Part shown: one piece after another, positions 8,107 through 17,275 of the stretch
Layout: each line of letters opens with the position of its first letter
Numbering within the stretch: position 1 is the first letter of the stretch
NCBI RefSeq assembly: GCF_001509795.1
Contig: NZ_LLZN01000055.1
Location: forward strand, 1-64,000
DNA length: 64,000 nt
Direction of reading: 5' to 3'
Source of the DNA: Streptomyces sp. NRRL WC-3605
GTDB taxonomy: Bacteria; Actinomycetota; Actinomycetes; Streptomycetales; Streptomycetaceae
The notes under the pieces: generated by a model
The model's input: the letters and a program-made list of their open reading frames with translations, nothing else
What the model was told of the DNA's origin: nothing
Databases searched by the model: none
Translations under genes and position numbers: made by a program

Positions 8107-9632
8107 CCTCCGACTGGGACAACCCGCTTCGCGATCCCCGCGACCGACGCCTCCCCCGGATCGCGGGCCCGTCCGGGCTCGTCATCTTCGGGGTCACCGG
8201 CGACCTGTCCCGCAAGAAGCTGATGCCGGCCGTGTACGACCTCGCCAACCGCGGCCTGCTGCCGCCGGGCTTCTCCCTGGTCGGGTTCGCCCGGCGGGAC
8301 TGGGAGGACCAGGACTTCGCGCAGGTCGTGCACGACTCGGTGCGCGAGCACGCCCGGACCGAGTTCCGCGAGGAGGTCTGGCAGCAGCTCGCCGAGGGCA
8401 TGCGGTTCATCCCGGGTGACTTCGACGACGACACCGCCTTCAAGCAGCTGCGGGACACCGTCCACGAACTGGACAGGGCGCGCGGGACCAGCGGGAACTA
8501 CGCCTTCTACCTGTCCGTGCCGCCGAAGTTCTTCCCGAAGGTGGTGCAGCAGCTCAAGCGGCACGGCCTGGCGGACGCCCCGGAGGGGTCGTGGCGGCGC
8601 GCGGTCATCGAGAAGCCGTTCGGGCGCGACCTGGCGAGCGCCCGGGAGCTGAACGCGATCGTGCACGACGTGTTCGACCCGGAGCAGGTCTTCCGGATCG
8701 ACCACTACCTGGGCAAGGAGACCGTCCAGAACATCCTGGCGCTCCGCTTCGCCAACCAGATGTTCGAACCGATCTGGAACCGCTCGTACGTCGACCACGT
8801 GCAGATCACGATGGCCGAGGACATCGGCATCGGCGGCCGCGCGGGCTACTACGACGGCATCGGGTCGGCCCGGGACGTCATCCAGAACCACCTGCTGCAG
8901 CTGATGGCGCTCACCGCGATGGAGGAACCCGCCGCGTTCGACGCCGCGTCGCTGCTCACCGAGAAGCTCAAGGTCCTCAAGGCGGTCAAGCTGCCCGAGG
9001 ACCTGGGCCTGCACACCGTGCGCGGCCAGTACGCGGCGGCCTGGCAGGGCGGCGCGAAGGTGCGCGGCTACCTCGAGGAGGACGGCATCGACCCGTCCTC
9101 CAAGACCGACACCTATGCGGCCGTCCGGCTGAACGTGGACAACCGGCGCTGGGCGGGGGTGCCGTTCTACCTGCGCACCGGCAAGCGGCTGGGGCGGCGG
9201 GTCACGGAGATCGCGGTCGTCTTCCAGCGCGCCCCGCACTCCCCGTTCGACTCCTCGGCCACCGAGGAGCTGGGGCAGAACGCCATCGTCATCCGCGTCC
9301 AGCCGGACGAGGGCGTGACGGTCCGCTTCGGCTCCAAGGTGCCGGGGACGTCGATGGAGATCCGGGACGTGACGATGGACTTCGCGTACGGCGAGTCCTT
9401 CACGGAGTCCTCGCCGGAGGCGTACGAGCGGCTCATCCTGGACGTCCTCCTCGGGGACGCCAACCTGTTCCCCCGTCACCAGGAGGTGGAAGAGTCCTGG
9501 AAGATCCTCGATCCGATCGAGGAGTACTGGGACACGCACGGCAGGCCGGCGCGGTACGCGTCCGGGAGCTGGGGACCCGAGGAGGCGGACGAGATGCTCG
9601 CACGAGACGGACGGAGCTGGCGCAGGCCATGA
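8103..9632 (+). CDS. zwf: Glucose-6-phosphate 1-dehydrogenase
   Basis: NADP-dependent first step of the oxidative pentose phosphate pathway. The 509-residue protein has the nucleotide-binding fingerprint ([20 protein letters not shown]) and the G6PD active-site signature RIDHYLGKE. It overlaps tal by ATGA and opcA by ATGA (9629-9632), placing it in the middle of a tightly coupled operon. Its neighbour opcA encodes the assembly or allosteric factor for this enzyme, as is usual in actinobacteria. Confidence 0.98.
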   Translation: MTSDWDNPLRDPRDRRLPRIAGPSGLVIFGVTGDLSRKKLMPAVYDLANRGLLPPGFSLVGFARRDWEDQDFAQVVHDSVREHARTEFREEVWQQLAEGMRFIPGDFDDDTAFKQLRDTVHELDRARGTSGNYAFYLSVPPKFFPKVVQQLKRHGLADAPEGSWRRAVIEKPFGRDLASARELNAIVHDVFDPEQVFRIDHYLGKETVQNILALRFANQMFEPIWNRSYVDHVQITMAEDIGIGGRAGYYDGIGSARDVIQNHLLQLMALTAMEEPAAFDAASLLTEKLKVLKAVKLPEDLGLHTVRGQYAAAWQGGAKVRGYLEEDGIDPSSKTDTYAAVRLNVDNRRWAGVPFYLRTGKRLGRRVTEIAVVFQRAPHSPFDSSATEELGQNAIVIRVQPDEGVTVRFGSKVPGTSMEIRDVTMDFAYGESFTESSPEAYERLILDVLLGDANLFPRHQEVEESWKILDPIEEYWDTHGRPARYASGSWGPEEADEMLARDGRSWRRP

Positions 9633-10564
9633 AGATCGACCTGACCGACACCACGGCAAGCAAGATCAACAAGGCGCTGGTCCAGGGCCGCCGGGCGATC
9701 GGCACCCCGGCCGTGGGCATGGTCCTGACGATGGTCATCGTCACGGACGAGGAGAACGCCTACGACTCCATCAAGGCGGCCGAGGAGGCCTCGCACGAGC
9801 ACCCCTCGCGCACCCTGGTGGTGATCAAGCGGCACGCCCGCACCCCGCGCGACCGCACCCGCTCCCACCTCGACGCCGAGATCCGGGTGGGTGCCGACGC
9901 GGGGACCGGCGAGACGGTGATCCTGCGCACGTACGGCGAGGTGTCCGAGCACGCCGACTCGGTGGTGCTGCCGCTGCTGCTGCCGGACGCCCCGGTCGTC
10001 GTGTGGTGGCCGGTGGACGCGCCGCAGAACCCGGCGAAGGACCCGCTGGGCGCGCTCGCCCAGCGCCGGATCACCGACCTGTACACCTCCGAGAGCCCGC
10101 TGCCCGACCTGGAGGCCCGCGCCCGCTCCTACGCGCCGGGCGACACGGATCTGGCGTGGACCCGGCTCACGCCGTGGCGTTCCATGCTGGCCGCCGCCCT
10201 GGACCAGGCGCGGGTGCCGATCGTGTCCGCGGTCGTGGAGGCCGAGGCCGACAACCCGGCCGCGGAGCTGCTGGCCCGCTGGCTGGAGGCCCGTCTGGAC
10301 GTGACGGCCGACCGGGTCGTCACGGCCGGCCCGGTCGTCACGGGCGTCCGTCTGGGCACCGAGAACGGCGAGATCGTCATCGACCGCCCGGAGGGCCCGC
10401 TGGCCACCCTGCACCTGCCCGACCAGCCGTCGCGCACCCTGGCGCTGAAGGTCCGCACCACCTCCGAACTCATCGCCGAGGAGCTGCGGCGCCTCGACGC
10501 CGACGAGATGTACGCCGTCGCCCTGCGGGGCGAGGCCGGCAAGGAGACCCCCTCCCATGTCTGA
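9629..10564 (+). CDS. opcA: Glucose-6-phosphate dehydrogenase assembly protein OpcA
   Basis: A 311-residue OpcA-family protein that binds and activates or assembles glucose-6-phosphate dehydrogenase in cyanobacteria and actinobacteria. Recognisable stretches are [19 protein letters not shown] at the start and [15 protein letters not shown] in the middle. The start ATG overlaps the zwf stop (ATGA), and its end overlaps the pgi start by 8 bp, so it is embedded in the operon. OpcA has no catalytic motif of its own. Confidence 0.95.
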   Translation: MKIDLTDTTASKINKALVQGRRAIGTPAVGMVLTMVIVTDEENAYDSIKAAEEASHEHPSRTLVVIKRHARTPRDRTRSHLDAEIRVGADAGTGETVILRTYGEVSEHADSVVLPLLLPDAPVVVWWPVDAPQNPAKDPLGALAQRRITDLYTSESPLPDLEARARSYAPGDTDLAWTRLTPWRSMLAAALDQARVPIVSAVVEAEADNPAAELLARWLEARLDVTADRVVTAGPVVTGVRLGTENGEIVIDRPEGPLATLHLPDQPSRTLALKVRTTSELIAEELRRLDADEMYAVALRGEAGKETPSHV

Positions 10565-12239
10565 GACCCCCCGGCTCACCCGGCGCCCCGAGTGGGTGGC
10601 CCTGGAGGACCACCGCGCGGACGCCTTCCAGCAGCCCAGTCTGCGGGAGCTGTTCGCCGCGGACCCCGCGCGCGCCGAGCGGTACGTCCTGCGCGTGGGC
10701 GACCTGCGCATCGACTATTCCAAGCACCTGGTGAACGACGAGACGCTCGCCCTGCTGCGCGAGCTGGCGGCCGCCACCGGCGTGGCCGGGCTGCGGGACG
10801 CCATGTTCCGCGGCGAGCGCATCAACGTCACCGAGGACCGGGCGGTGCTGCACACCGCGCTGCGGGCCCCCCGGGACGCGGTCGTCGAGGTCGACGACGA
10901 GAACGTCGTGCCGAAGGTGCACGCCGTGCTCGACAAGATGAGCGCGTTCGCGGACCGTGTCCGCTCCGGCGAGTGGACCGGCCACACCGGCCGGCGGATC
11001 AGGAACGTCGTCAACATCGGCATCGGCGGCTCCGACCTCGGGCCCGCGATGGCGTACGAGGCCCTGCGGCCGTTCACGGCACGGGAGTTGACGTTCCGGT
11101 TCGTGTCCAACGTCGACGGCTCCGACCTGCACGAGGCGGTCCGGGACCTGGATCCGGCCGAGACGCTGTTCATCGTCGCGTCGAAGACGTTCACCACGAT
11201 CGAGACGATCACCAACGCCACCTCGGCCCGCTCCTGGCTGCTCGCCGGGCTCGGGGGCGAGGAGAAGGCCGTGGCGAAGCACTTCGTGGCGCTGTCGACG
11301 AACGCCGAGAAGGTGACCGGCTTCGGGATCGACCCGGACAACATGTTCGAGTTCTGGGACTGGGTCGGCGGCCGCTACTCGTACGACTCGGCGATCGGGC
11401 TGTCCCTGATGATCGCGATCGGCCCGGAGCGGTTCCGGGAGATGCTCGACGGCTTCCACACCGTCGACGAGCACTTCCGCACCGCGCCCGCCGAGTCCAA
11501 CGCCCCGCTCACGCTGGGCCTGCTGGGTGTCTGGTACGGCAACTTCTTCCACGCCGAGTCCCACGCGGTGCTGCCGTACTCGCACTACCTGTCGAAGTTC
11601 ACGGCGTACCTCCAGCAGCTGGACATGGAGTCCAACGGCAAGTCCGTCGACCGGGACGGGCACGTCGTGGGCTGGGAGACCGGCCCCGTGGTGTGGGGCA
11701 CGCCCGGCACCAACGGGCAGCACGCCTACTACCAGCTGATCCACCAGGGCACCCGGCTGATCCCGGCCGACCTGATCGGCTTCGCCCGTCCCGTTGCCGA
11801 GCTGAGCCCCGAACTCAAGGCGCAGCACGACCTGCTGATGGCCAATCTGTTCGCGCAGGGTCAGGCGCTGGCGTTCGGCAAGACCGCCGACGAGGTCCGC
11901 GCGGAGGGGGTGCCCGAGGAGCAGGTCCCGCACCGCACCTTCCAGGGCAACCACCCCACCACCACGATCCTCGCCCCGGAGCTGACCCCGTCGGTCCTCG
12001 GCCAGCTCGTCGCCCTCTACGAGCACAAGGTGTTCGTGCAGGGCGCCGTGTGGAACATCGACTCGTTCGACCAGTGGGGCGTGGAGCTCGGCAAGGTCCT
12101 CGCCAGGAAGGTCGAGCCCGCCCTCACCGAGGGCGCGGAGGTCCCCGGCCTCGACCCGTCCACCGCCGCCCTCGTGGCCGCGTACCGCTCACTCAAGACC
12201 CCGTCGGACGCGCAGGGCGTCCAGGAGGAAGTGAACTGA
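10557..12239 (+). CDS. pgi: Glucose-6-phosphate isomerase
   Basis: Interconverts glucose-6-phosphate and fructose-6-phosphate, linking glycolysis with the pentose phosphate shunt encoded around it. The 560-residue protein contains [13 protein letters not shown] and the PGI signature region [17 protein letters not shown], plus the later [10 protein letters not shown] motif. ATG 10557 lies within the last codons of opcA. gnd starts 1 bp after its stop codon. Having pgi here lets the cell cycle fructose-6-phosphate back through the NADPH-producing branch. Confidence 0.97.
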   Translation: MSETPRLTRRPEWVALEDHRADAFQQPSLRELFAADPARAERYVLRVGDLRIDYSKHLVNDETLALLRELAAATGVAGLRDAMFRGERINVTEDRAVLHTALRAPRDAVVEVDDENVVPKVHAVLDKMSAFADRVRSGEWTGHTGRRIRNVVNIGIGGSDLGPAMAYEALRPFTARELTFRFVSNVDGSDLHEAVRDLDPAETLFIVASKTFTTIETITNATSARSWLLAGLGGEEKAVAKHFVALSTNAEKVTGFGIDPDNMFEFWDWVGGRYSYDSAIGLSLMIAIGPERFREMLDGFHTVDEHFRTAPAESNAPLTLGLLGVWYGNFFHAESHAVLPYSHYLSKFTAYLQQLDMESNGKSVDRDGHVVGWETGPVVWGTPGTNGQHAYYQLIHQGTRLIPADLIGFARPVAELSPELKAQHDLLMANLFAQGQALAFGKTADEVRAEGVPEEQVPHRTFQGNHPTTTILAPELTPSVLGQLVALYEHKVFVQGAVWNIDSFDQWGVELGKVLARKVEPALTEGAEVPGLDPSTAALVAAYRSLKTPSDAQGVQEEVN

Positions 12240-12240
12240 C

Positions 12241-13116
12241 ATGCAGATCGGCCTTGTTGGTCTCGGCAAGATGGGCGGCAACATGCGCGAGCGTCTGCGC
12301 AACGCCGGCCACACCGTCATCGGCTACGACACCAACCCCGACGTGTCCGACGTGTCCAGCCTGGCCGACCTGGTCGACCAACTCGACGCGCCGCGCACGG
12401 TGTGGGTGATGGTGCCGGCCGGGCACGCGACGCAGACGGTGATCGACCAGCTGGGGAGCCTGCTCAAGCCCTACGACACGGTCGTCGACGGCGGCAACTC
12501 CCGCTGGACGGACGACGAGAAGCACGCCAAGGAGCTCGGCGCGCACGGCATCGGGTTCGTCGACGCCGGTGTGTCCGGCGGCGTGTGGGGCCTGCAGAAC
12601 GGCTACGCCCTGATGGTGGGCGGCGAGAAGGAGCACGTCGACCGGCTCCGGCCGATCTTCGAGGCGCTCAAGCCGGAGGGCCCGTACGGCTTTGTCCACG
12701 CGGGCAAGGTCGGCGCCGGGCACTTCTCGAAGATGGTCCACAACGGCATCGAGTACGCCATGATGCAGGCGTACGCCGAGGGCTGGGAGCTGCTGGAGAA
12801 GGTGGACTCGGTGGACAACGTCCGCGAGGTGTACCGCTCCTGGCAGGACGGCACCGTCATCCGCTCCTGGCTGCTGGACCTCGCGGTGGCCGCGCTGGAC
12901 GAGGACGAGCACCTGGAGAAGCTGAAGGGCTTCGCGCAGGACTCCGGTGAGGGCCGCTGGACCGTGGAGGCGGCCATCGACAACGCGGTTCCGCTGCCCG
13001 CGATCACCTCCTCCCTCTTCGCGCGGTTCGCGTCCCGGCAGGACGACTCCCCGCAGATGAAGATGATCGCCGCGCTGCGCAACCAGTTCGGTGGGCACGC
13101 CGTCGAGTCGAAGTAG
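12241..13116 (+). CDS. gnd: 6-phosphogluconate dehydrogenase, decarboxylating (short form)
   Basis: Oxidatively decarboxylates 6-phosphogluconate to ribulose-5-phosphate. At 291 residues it is the short, YqeC/GndA-like form rather than the ~470-residue form of E. coli. The coenzyme-binding GLVGLGKMGGNM, the substrate-binding DAGVSGGVWGLQNGYALMVGG and the catalytic KMVHNGIEYAMMQ (Lys and Asn) are all present. It is the last gene of the operon before a strong hairpin at 13135-13168. The coenzyme preference (NAD or NADP) cannot be told from sequence here. Confidence 0.95.
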   Translation: MQIGLVGLGKMGGNMRERLRNAGHTVIGYDTNPDVSDVSSLADLVDQLDAPRTVWVMVPAGHATQTVIDQLGSLLKPYDTVVDGGNSRWTDDEKHAKELGAHGIGFVDAGVSGGVWGLQNGYALMVGGEKEHVDRLRPIFEALKPEGPYGFVHAGKVGAGHFSKMVHNGIEYAMMQAYAEGWELLEKVDSVDNVREVYRSWQDGTVIRSWLLDLAVAALDEDEHLEKLKGFAQDSGEGRWTVEAAIDNAVPLPAITSSLFARFASRQDDSPQMKMIAALRNQFGGHAVESK

Positions 13117-13134
13117 CGCCCGGCACGGACACCA

Positions 13135-13168
13135 GGGGCCGGGGCGGCGCACCAGCCGTCCCGGCCCC
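13135..13168 (+). terminator. Terminator hairpin after the pentose-phosphate operon
   Basis: A 14-bp stem (13135-13148 with 13155-13168, one G-T wobble) closes a 6-nt loop just after gnd. It is very stable and lacks a T-tract. It separates the operon from the beta-solenoid membrane gene. Confidence 0.65.
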
Positions 13169-13247
13169 AGCTTTGTCCCGGGGGGGGAACGTCCTTGATG
13201 GGGCGGCGAGTTGACAGCGGCGGAGGCCCGCGTCAGAGTCGCCGCTG

Positions 13248-14717
13248 ATGGAGATCGACGAGCTGGCACCGGCCGAGCGCACCGTGTGGGAGGCCTTCCC
13301 CAAGGGGCGGCCCGTGGACTTCCGGCGGACGCCGGACGAGAGCGCGGCGGACGGCGCCGGCTGGGGGCCGGAGCGGACCGTGCGGGCCGAGGTGCTCAGG
13401 GCCCTGCTGCTCGACGGGCCCGAGGAGCGCGGCGAGGTGGCGGCCCTGAAGGTGGCGGGCGCCCGGATCACCGGCATGACGGACCTGCGGTACGCGACCG
13501 TGGACCGGGTGGTCCGGCTGAGCGACTGCTCCTTCGACGAGGTCCTCGACGTCTCCGGCACCCAGCTGAAGTACCTCAACCTGTCCGGCTCGCACCTGCC
13601 CGGACTGGCCGGGGCACGCGTCCGGGTCGACGGCGGGCTGCGGCTGACGGGCTGCCGGTTCCGCGGGCGGGTACGGCTCGGCGGGGCGCAGATCGCGGGG
13701 GCGCTCTATCTGGAGGACGCCGAGATCACGGCGGACGGCGGCGGACGGGAGGACCCGGTCCTCCAGCTCCACCAGGTGACCGTCGGCGAGGACCTGTGCG
13801 CGAGCCGGCTGCGCACCCGGGGCGAGATCCGGCTCAACGGGGCCACGATCAGCGGTTCGCTGCGGCTGGAGGAGGCGCGGCTGAGCAGTCCCGGTGACTT
13901 CGTGCTCGACGCCGAGGCGCTGGAGGTGGGGGCCAACGTCCTCGGCCGCAGGCTGGCGGCGGACGGCCGGATCGATCTGCGCGGCGCCCGCATACCCGGC
14001 CGTCTCGACCTGCTGTACAGCCGTCTGTCCAACCCCGGGGGCACCGCCCTGCGCGCGAGCAGCTGTGTGATCGGCGAGGTGTGGCTGCGCGAGGGCGAGA
14101 CGATGCGGGGACGGCTCAATCTGCGCCGCTCCCAGATCGAACACCTCGACCTGGCACCGGAGATGCTGCCCGACCAGGTCCGTCTCCTCGACCTCACGTA
14201 CACCTCGCTGACCCCGCACGAGCCCCCCGAGCGGCGGCTGCCCATGCTGGAACGGGACGAGGACACCTTCGACCCGCACGGCTACGAGCAGTTGACGGCC
14301 GTGTACCGCCGTACCGGCGACGACCATGCCGCCCGGCTCGTCCAGCTCGCCAAGCAGCGCCACCACCGCACGACCCTGCCCTGGTACGGCCGGTTGTGGG
14401 GCCGCGTGCAGGACGCCACCGTCGGCTACGGATTCCGGCCGATGCGGGCGCTGGGCTGGCTGCTCTCCCTGCTGGCCGTCGGCTCGGTCGCCTTCGCGCT
14501 GGACGCGCCGCCCCCGCTGAAGGCGGACGAGGCGCCGACGTTCGACGCGGTCTTCTACACGCTGGACCTGCTGCTGCCGGTGATCTCCTTCGGCCAGGAG
14601 GCGGCGTTCGCCCCGCGGGGCTGGCAGCAGGCCCTGGCCCACGTCCTGGTCCTGACCGGCTGGATCCTGGCCACGACGGTCGTCGCGGGTGTGACGCGGA
14701 CCGTCTCCCGGCAGTAG
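13248..14717 (+). CDS. Beta-solenoid (pentapeptide-like) membrane protein of unknown function
   Basis: A 489-residue protein not assigned to a characterised family. The first two thirds (about 70-320) consist of roughly 20-residue repeats with the pattern G-x-L-x-L-x-G-A-x-I-x-G-x-L, as in GGLRLTGCRFRGRVRLGGAQ and RIDLRGARIPGRLDLLYSRL, predicting a right-handed beta-helix. A charged segment (about 330-390) leads to three hydrophobic segments near 402-418, 434-448 and 464-484. The middle one (FYTLDLLLPVISFG) resembles a short pore-loop helix. The protein may be a cytosolic solenoid attached to a small membrane module. It follows the pentose-phosphate operon, as I recall also in S. coelicolor, but a hairpin separates them. 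Confidence 0.7.
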   Translation: MEIDELAPAERTVWEAFPKGRPVDFRRTPDESAADGAGWGPERTVRAEVLRALLLDGPEERGEVAALKVAGARITGMTDLRYATVDRVVRLSDCSFDEVLDVSGTQLKYLNLSGSHLPGLAGARVRVDGGLRLTGCRFRGRVRLGGAQIAGALYLEDAEITADGGGREDPVLQLHQVTVGEDLCASRLRTRGEIRLNGATISGSLRLEEARLSSPGDFVLDAEALEVGANVLGRRLAADGRIDLRGARIPGRLDLLYSRLSNPGGTALRASSCVIGEVWLREGETMRGRLNLRRSQIEHLDLAPEMLPDQVRLLDLTYTSLTPHEPPERRLPMLERDEDTFDPHGYEQLTAVYRRTGDDHAARLVQLAKQRHHRTTLPWYGRLWGRVQDATVGYGFRPMRALGWLLSLLAVGSVAFALDAPPPLKADEAPTFDAVFYTLDLLLPVISFGQEAAFAPRGWQQALAHVLVLTGWILATTVVAGVTRTVSRQ

Positions 14718-14721
14718 CCGG

Positions 14722-15132
14722 TCACGCGTTGGACCAGCTCCGGGTGCACAGCACCAGCCGGTATCCGTCGGGGTCCTCGACCGTGACGCCCCACTCGTTC
14801 CAGTACGGATTCGGGGAGTCGACCCGCCTGCCCCCGCACGCCTCCAGCCGCGCGACGAGGTCGTCCGGAACGGGCCCGTCGAGGTAGATGACCAGGAGGT
14901 CCTCCTCGGTGGGCCGGGGCTCGACCGGACGGGCGGGCTCGTGGACGAGTTCCAGGTGCCAGTCGGCGTCGGGCCGGCCGAGCATCAGCAGGTCGTGTGC
15001 GCCGGGTTCCGGCCCGCCGGTCGCGCGCCACACGACCGTCAGCCCGAACCCGTCGGCCCAGAAGCGTTCGGCCGCCGCGAGATCACGGGAGGGGCGGGCG
15101 ATACGGATGTGGCTGCGGCCGCTGACGGGCAC
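14722..15132 (-). CDS. VOC-family (glyoxalase/bleomycin-resistance-like) protein
   Basis: A 136-residue single-domain protein starting at GTG 15132, with GGAGG 4 nt upstream. It has the beta-alpha-beta-beta-beta pattern of the vicinal oxygen chelate fold: IRIARPSRDLAAAERFWADGFGLTVVWRATG at the start and WGVTVEDPDGYRLVLCTRSW at the end. The family includes glyoxalases, dioxygenases and drug-binding resistance proteins, and the substrate cannot be predicted. A longer frame to ATG 15207 lacks family character. It converges on the beta-solenoid gene with a 4-bp gap and diverges from the TetR regulator. Confidence 0.8.
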   Translation of the reverse strand: MPVSGRSHIRIARPSRDLAAAERFWADGFGLTVVWRATGGPEPGAHDLLMLGRPDADWHLELVHEPARPVEPRPTEEDLLVIYLDGPVPDDLVARLEACGGRRVDSPNPYWNEWGVTVEDPDGYRLVLCTRSWSNA

Positions 15133-15260
15133 GGGGCCTCCGGAGGTGGGGTGAACGGTGTGTCGTACCGGTCGGCAGCCTAGGCGGCGCGGGGCGGCAC
15201 GGGCCATCGTCCGTTGGACCTGGGGCCCAGGTCCTGGTCCTCGCTCACTCACGTCATGGC

Positions 15261-15275
15261 GTAGACACTGTCTAC
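15261..15275. promoter_or_regulatory. TetR operator 1
   Basis: GTAGACA-C-TGTCTAC is a perfect 7-1-7 palindrome 23 bp upstream of the TetR start codon. It has the size and symmetry of TetR-family operators, and a second near-identical site follows. Confidence 0.7.
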
Positions 15276-15284
15276 TCGCCTTTG

Positions 15285-15299
15285 GTAGACAGTGTCCAT
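15285..15299. promoter_or_regulatory. TetR operator 2, overlapping the start codon
   Basis: GTAGACA-G-TGTCCAT repeats operator 1 with two changes, both in the right half-site. The site centres are 24 bp apart and it runs into ATG 15298, suggesting cooperative autorepression of the regulator-exporter pair. Confidence 0.6.
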
Positions 15300-15867
15300 G
15301 AACGACACGGGAGGGCTGCGGGAGCGGCTCGTCGACGTCGGTGTGGACCTCGTGGCCCGCGAGGGCGCCGGGGCCCTCACCCTGCGCGAGATCGCCCGCC
15401 GGGCCGGCGTCTCGCACGGCGCCCCGCGCCGCTGGTTCCCCACCCATCTGGACCTGCTGTCGGCGATCGCCCGCCGCGGCTTCGAGGAACTCGCCCGGAG
15501 GGTCGCCGCGGTGGGCGACGACGGTACGGCGCGGGCGCGGATCGCCGCGCTGGGGCGGGTGTACCTGGAGTTCGCGCTGGGCGACCGCGGCATGTACGAG
15601 CTGATGTTCCGTCACGACCTGTTGGAGAGCGGCCGACTGGGGCTGCGCGACACCAGCCTCCCCCTGTTCGGCCGGTTCGTCGAGCTGGTCGCGCAGGTGC
15701 GCCCGGACGTGGACCCCAGGCTGGTCGCGGGCGCGCTGTGGGCGAACCTGCACGGCATCGCCCAGCTGTGGAGCTGGGGCAGCCTCCAACTCGCCACGGC
15801 GACAGCCGACTTCAAGCCGCTCCTGGACGCGGCCCTGGACGCCCACCTCGGTCCGGAGGAGCGGTGA
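15298..15867 (+). CDS. TetR-family transcriptional regulator
   Basis: A 189-residue repressor with an N-terminal helix-turn-helix (ALTLREIARRAGVSHGAPRRWFPT) and a C-terminal ligand domain of the TetR_C type. ATG 15298 is used; GTG 15292 is an alternative. Its last codon and stop overlap the GTG of the MFS gene (15864-15867). Regulator and transporter are therefore one unit, the classic layout of a drug-efflux switch in which the ligand is a substrate of the pump. The two palindromes upstream are the likely binding sites. Confidence 0.92.
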   Translation: MNDTGGLRERLVDVGVDLVAREGAGALTLREIARRAGVSHGAPRRWFPTHLDLLSAIARRGFEELARRVAAVGDDGTARARIAALGRVYLEFALGDRGMYELMFRHDLLESGRLGLRDTSLPLFGRFVELVAQVRPDVDPRLVAGALWANLHGIAQLWSWGSLQLATATADFKPLLDAALDAHLGPEER

Positions 15868-17210
15868 ACCCCCGTCTGACGCTGGTGAGCAGCGTGGTCG
15901 GAGCGGTGGTCGTCGCCTTCGACGGCACCGTACTGACCGTCGCGCAGCCCGCCCTGCGCCGGGACCTCGGCGCCTCGTTGGCCCAGGTCCAGTGGACCAG
16001 CACCGGCTATCTGATCGCGGTGGCCGCCCTGCTGGTGTTCGCGGGGCGGCTCGGCGACCGGTACGGGCACCACCGGCTGTTCGGCATCGGCATGCTCGGC
16101 TTCGGGGGCGCCTCGGCCGGGATCGCCGTCGCGCCCGGCGCCGGCTGGGTGATCGGACTGCGGGTCGCGCAGGGCGTGTTCGGGGCCCTGCTGCAACCGG
16201 CGACGCTCGGGATGCTGCGGGCCGCGTACCCGCCGGACCGGCTGCGGAGGCCGATCGCGCTGCGGACCGCCTCGATCGGCGCCGCGGCGGCCCTGGGTCC
16301 GCTGGCGGGCGGCGCGCTGGTGGCCGGGCCCGGCTGGCGTGCCGTGTTCCTCCTCAACGTCGTCCCGGCGCTCGTCCTCGGCACACTCGCCCTCGTCGCC
16401 CGGCCCCGGGTCGCGGCCCGTCCGGTCCGGCTCGACCTGCCCGGCGCGGCCCTGCTCGCGGTGACCCTGGCCTGTCTGGTCCACGCCCTCGTCGGGTCCC
16501 CGGGGTGGGCGTGGACGGCGGCGGTGGCGTGCCTGACCGGCACCGCCTTCGTCCGGCACGAACGCCGTACGCCCCAGCCCCTGTTGCCCGCCCGTGTCGC
16601 CGGTCCGGCGGCTCCCGCGCTCGGCGTGCTGGTGGCCGCGTCGGCGGCGCTGTCGGGCACCCTCTTCGCCGGAACGTTCCTGCTGCAGGGCGCGCTCGGC
16701 ATGGACGCGTTCCGCAGCGCCCTGACGAGTCTGCCGCTGGCCGTGCTCATGGTGGCGGCCGCCGCCACGAGCCCCGCGCTGCTGCGCCGGGCCGGGAGCA
16801 GCCGTACGACGTCGGGCGCGATGGTCGTCCTGGCCGCCGGCGTCCTCGTCCTCTCCCAGGCGACGTCGACTCCCACGCTGTGCACCGGGTTCGCGCTGAT
16901 CGGCGCCGGGTTCGGGACCGTGATGACGGCGGCCACCCACGCCGTCGTACGGCAGGCGGCCGTCGAGTCGGCCGGCGTGGCGGGCGGGCTCCAGCAGACC
17001 GCGATGAACATCGGCCCGGTGCTGGGGGTCGCCGTCGCGACCGCGCTCATGGGGAGCGACGGTGACTCCGCCGGGCCGCCGATGGCCGTGCTGGCCGCCC
17101 TGGCCCTGGCCGGGGCGTGTCCCGGCCGTCTCCTCCCGGGTCCGGGCGAGGGCGAACGGAATGATCATCGCCGTTCGGAGGACCGGCCGCCGGTTCCTGA
17201 GCGACGATGA
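15864..17210 (+). CDS. MFS drug exporter, EmrB/DHA2-like
   Basis: A 448-residue integral membrane proton-driven exporter. The start (LVSSVVGAVVVAFDGTVLTVAQPALRRDL) and the motif-A like loop GRLGDRYGHHRLFGIG are typical of the DHA2 (EmrB/QacA) group, as is QWTSTGYLIAVAALLVFAG. Translation begins at GTG 15864 and is coupled to the TetR gene by a GTGA overlap. At 448 residues it is somewhat short for DHA2 (12-14 helices). The substrate is unknown; the coupled repressor suggests induction by the exported compound. Confidence 0.9.
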   Translation: MNPRLTLVSSVVGAVVVAFDGTVLTVAQPALRRDLGASLAQVQWTSTGYLIAVAALLVFAGRLGDRYGHHRLFGIGMLGFGGASAGIAVAPGAGWVIGLRVAQGVFGALLQPATLGMLRAAYPPDRLRRPIALRTASIGAAAALGPLAGGALVAGPGWRAVFLLNVVPALVLGTLALVARPRVAARPVRLDLPGAALLAVTLACLVHALVGSPGWAWTAAVACLTGTAFVRHERRTPQPLLPARVAGPAAPALGVLVAASAALSGTLFAGTFLLQGALGMDAFRSALTSLPLAVLMVAAAATSPALLRRAGSSRTTSGAMVVLAAGVLVLSQATSTPTLCTGFALIGAGFGTVMTAATHAVVRQAAVESAGVAGGLQQTAMNIGPVLGVAVATALMGSDGDSAGPPMAVLAALALAGACPGRLLPGPGEGERNDHRRSEDRPPVPERR

Positions 17211-17275
17211 GAGCGGAGGCCGCCGCGGTGGGAACAGCACCGCGGACCTCGTCGTACGGCTGAGGAAGGAACGCG

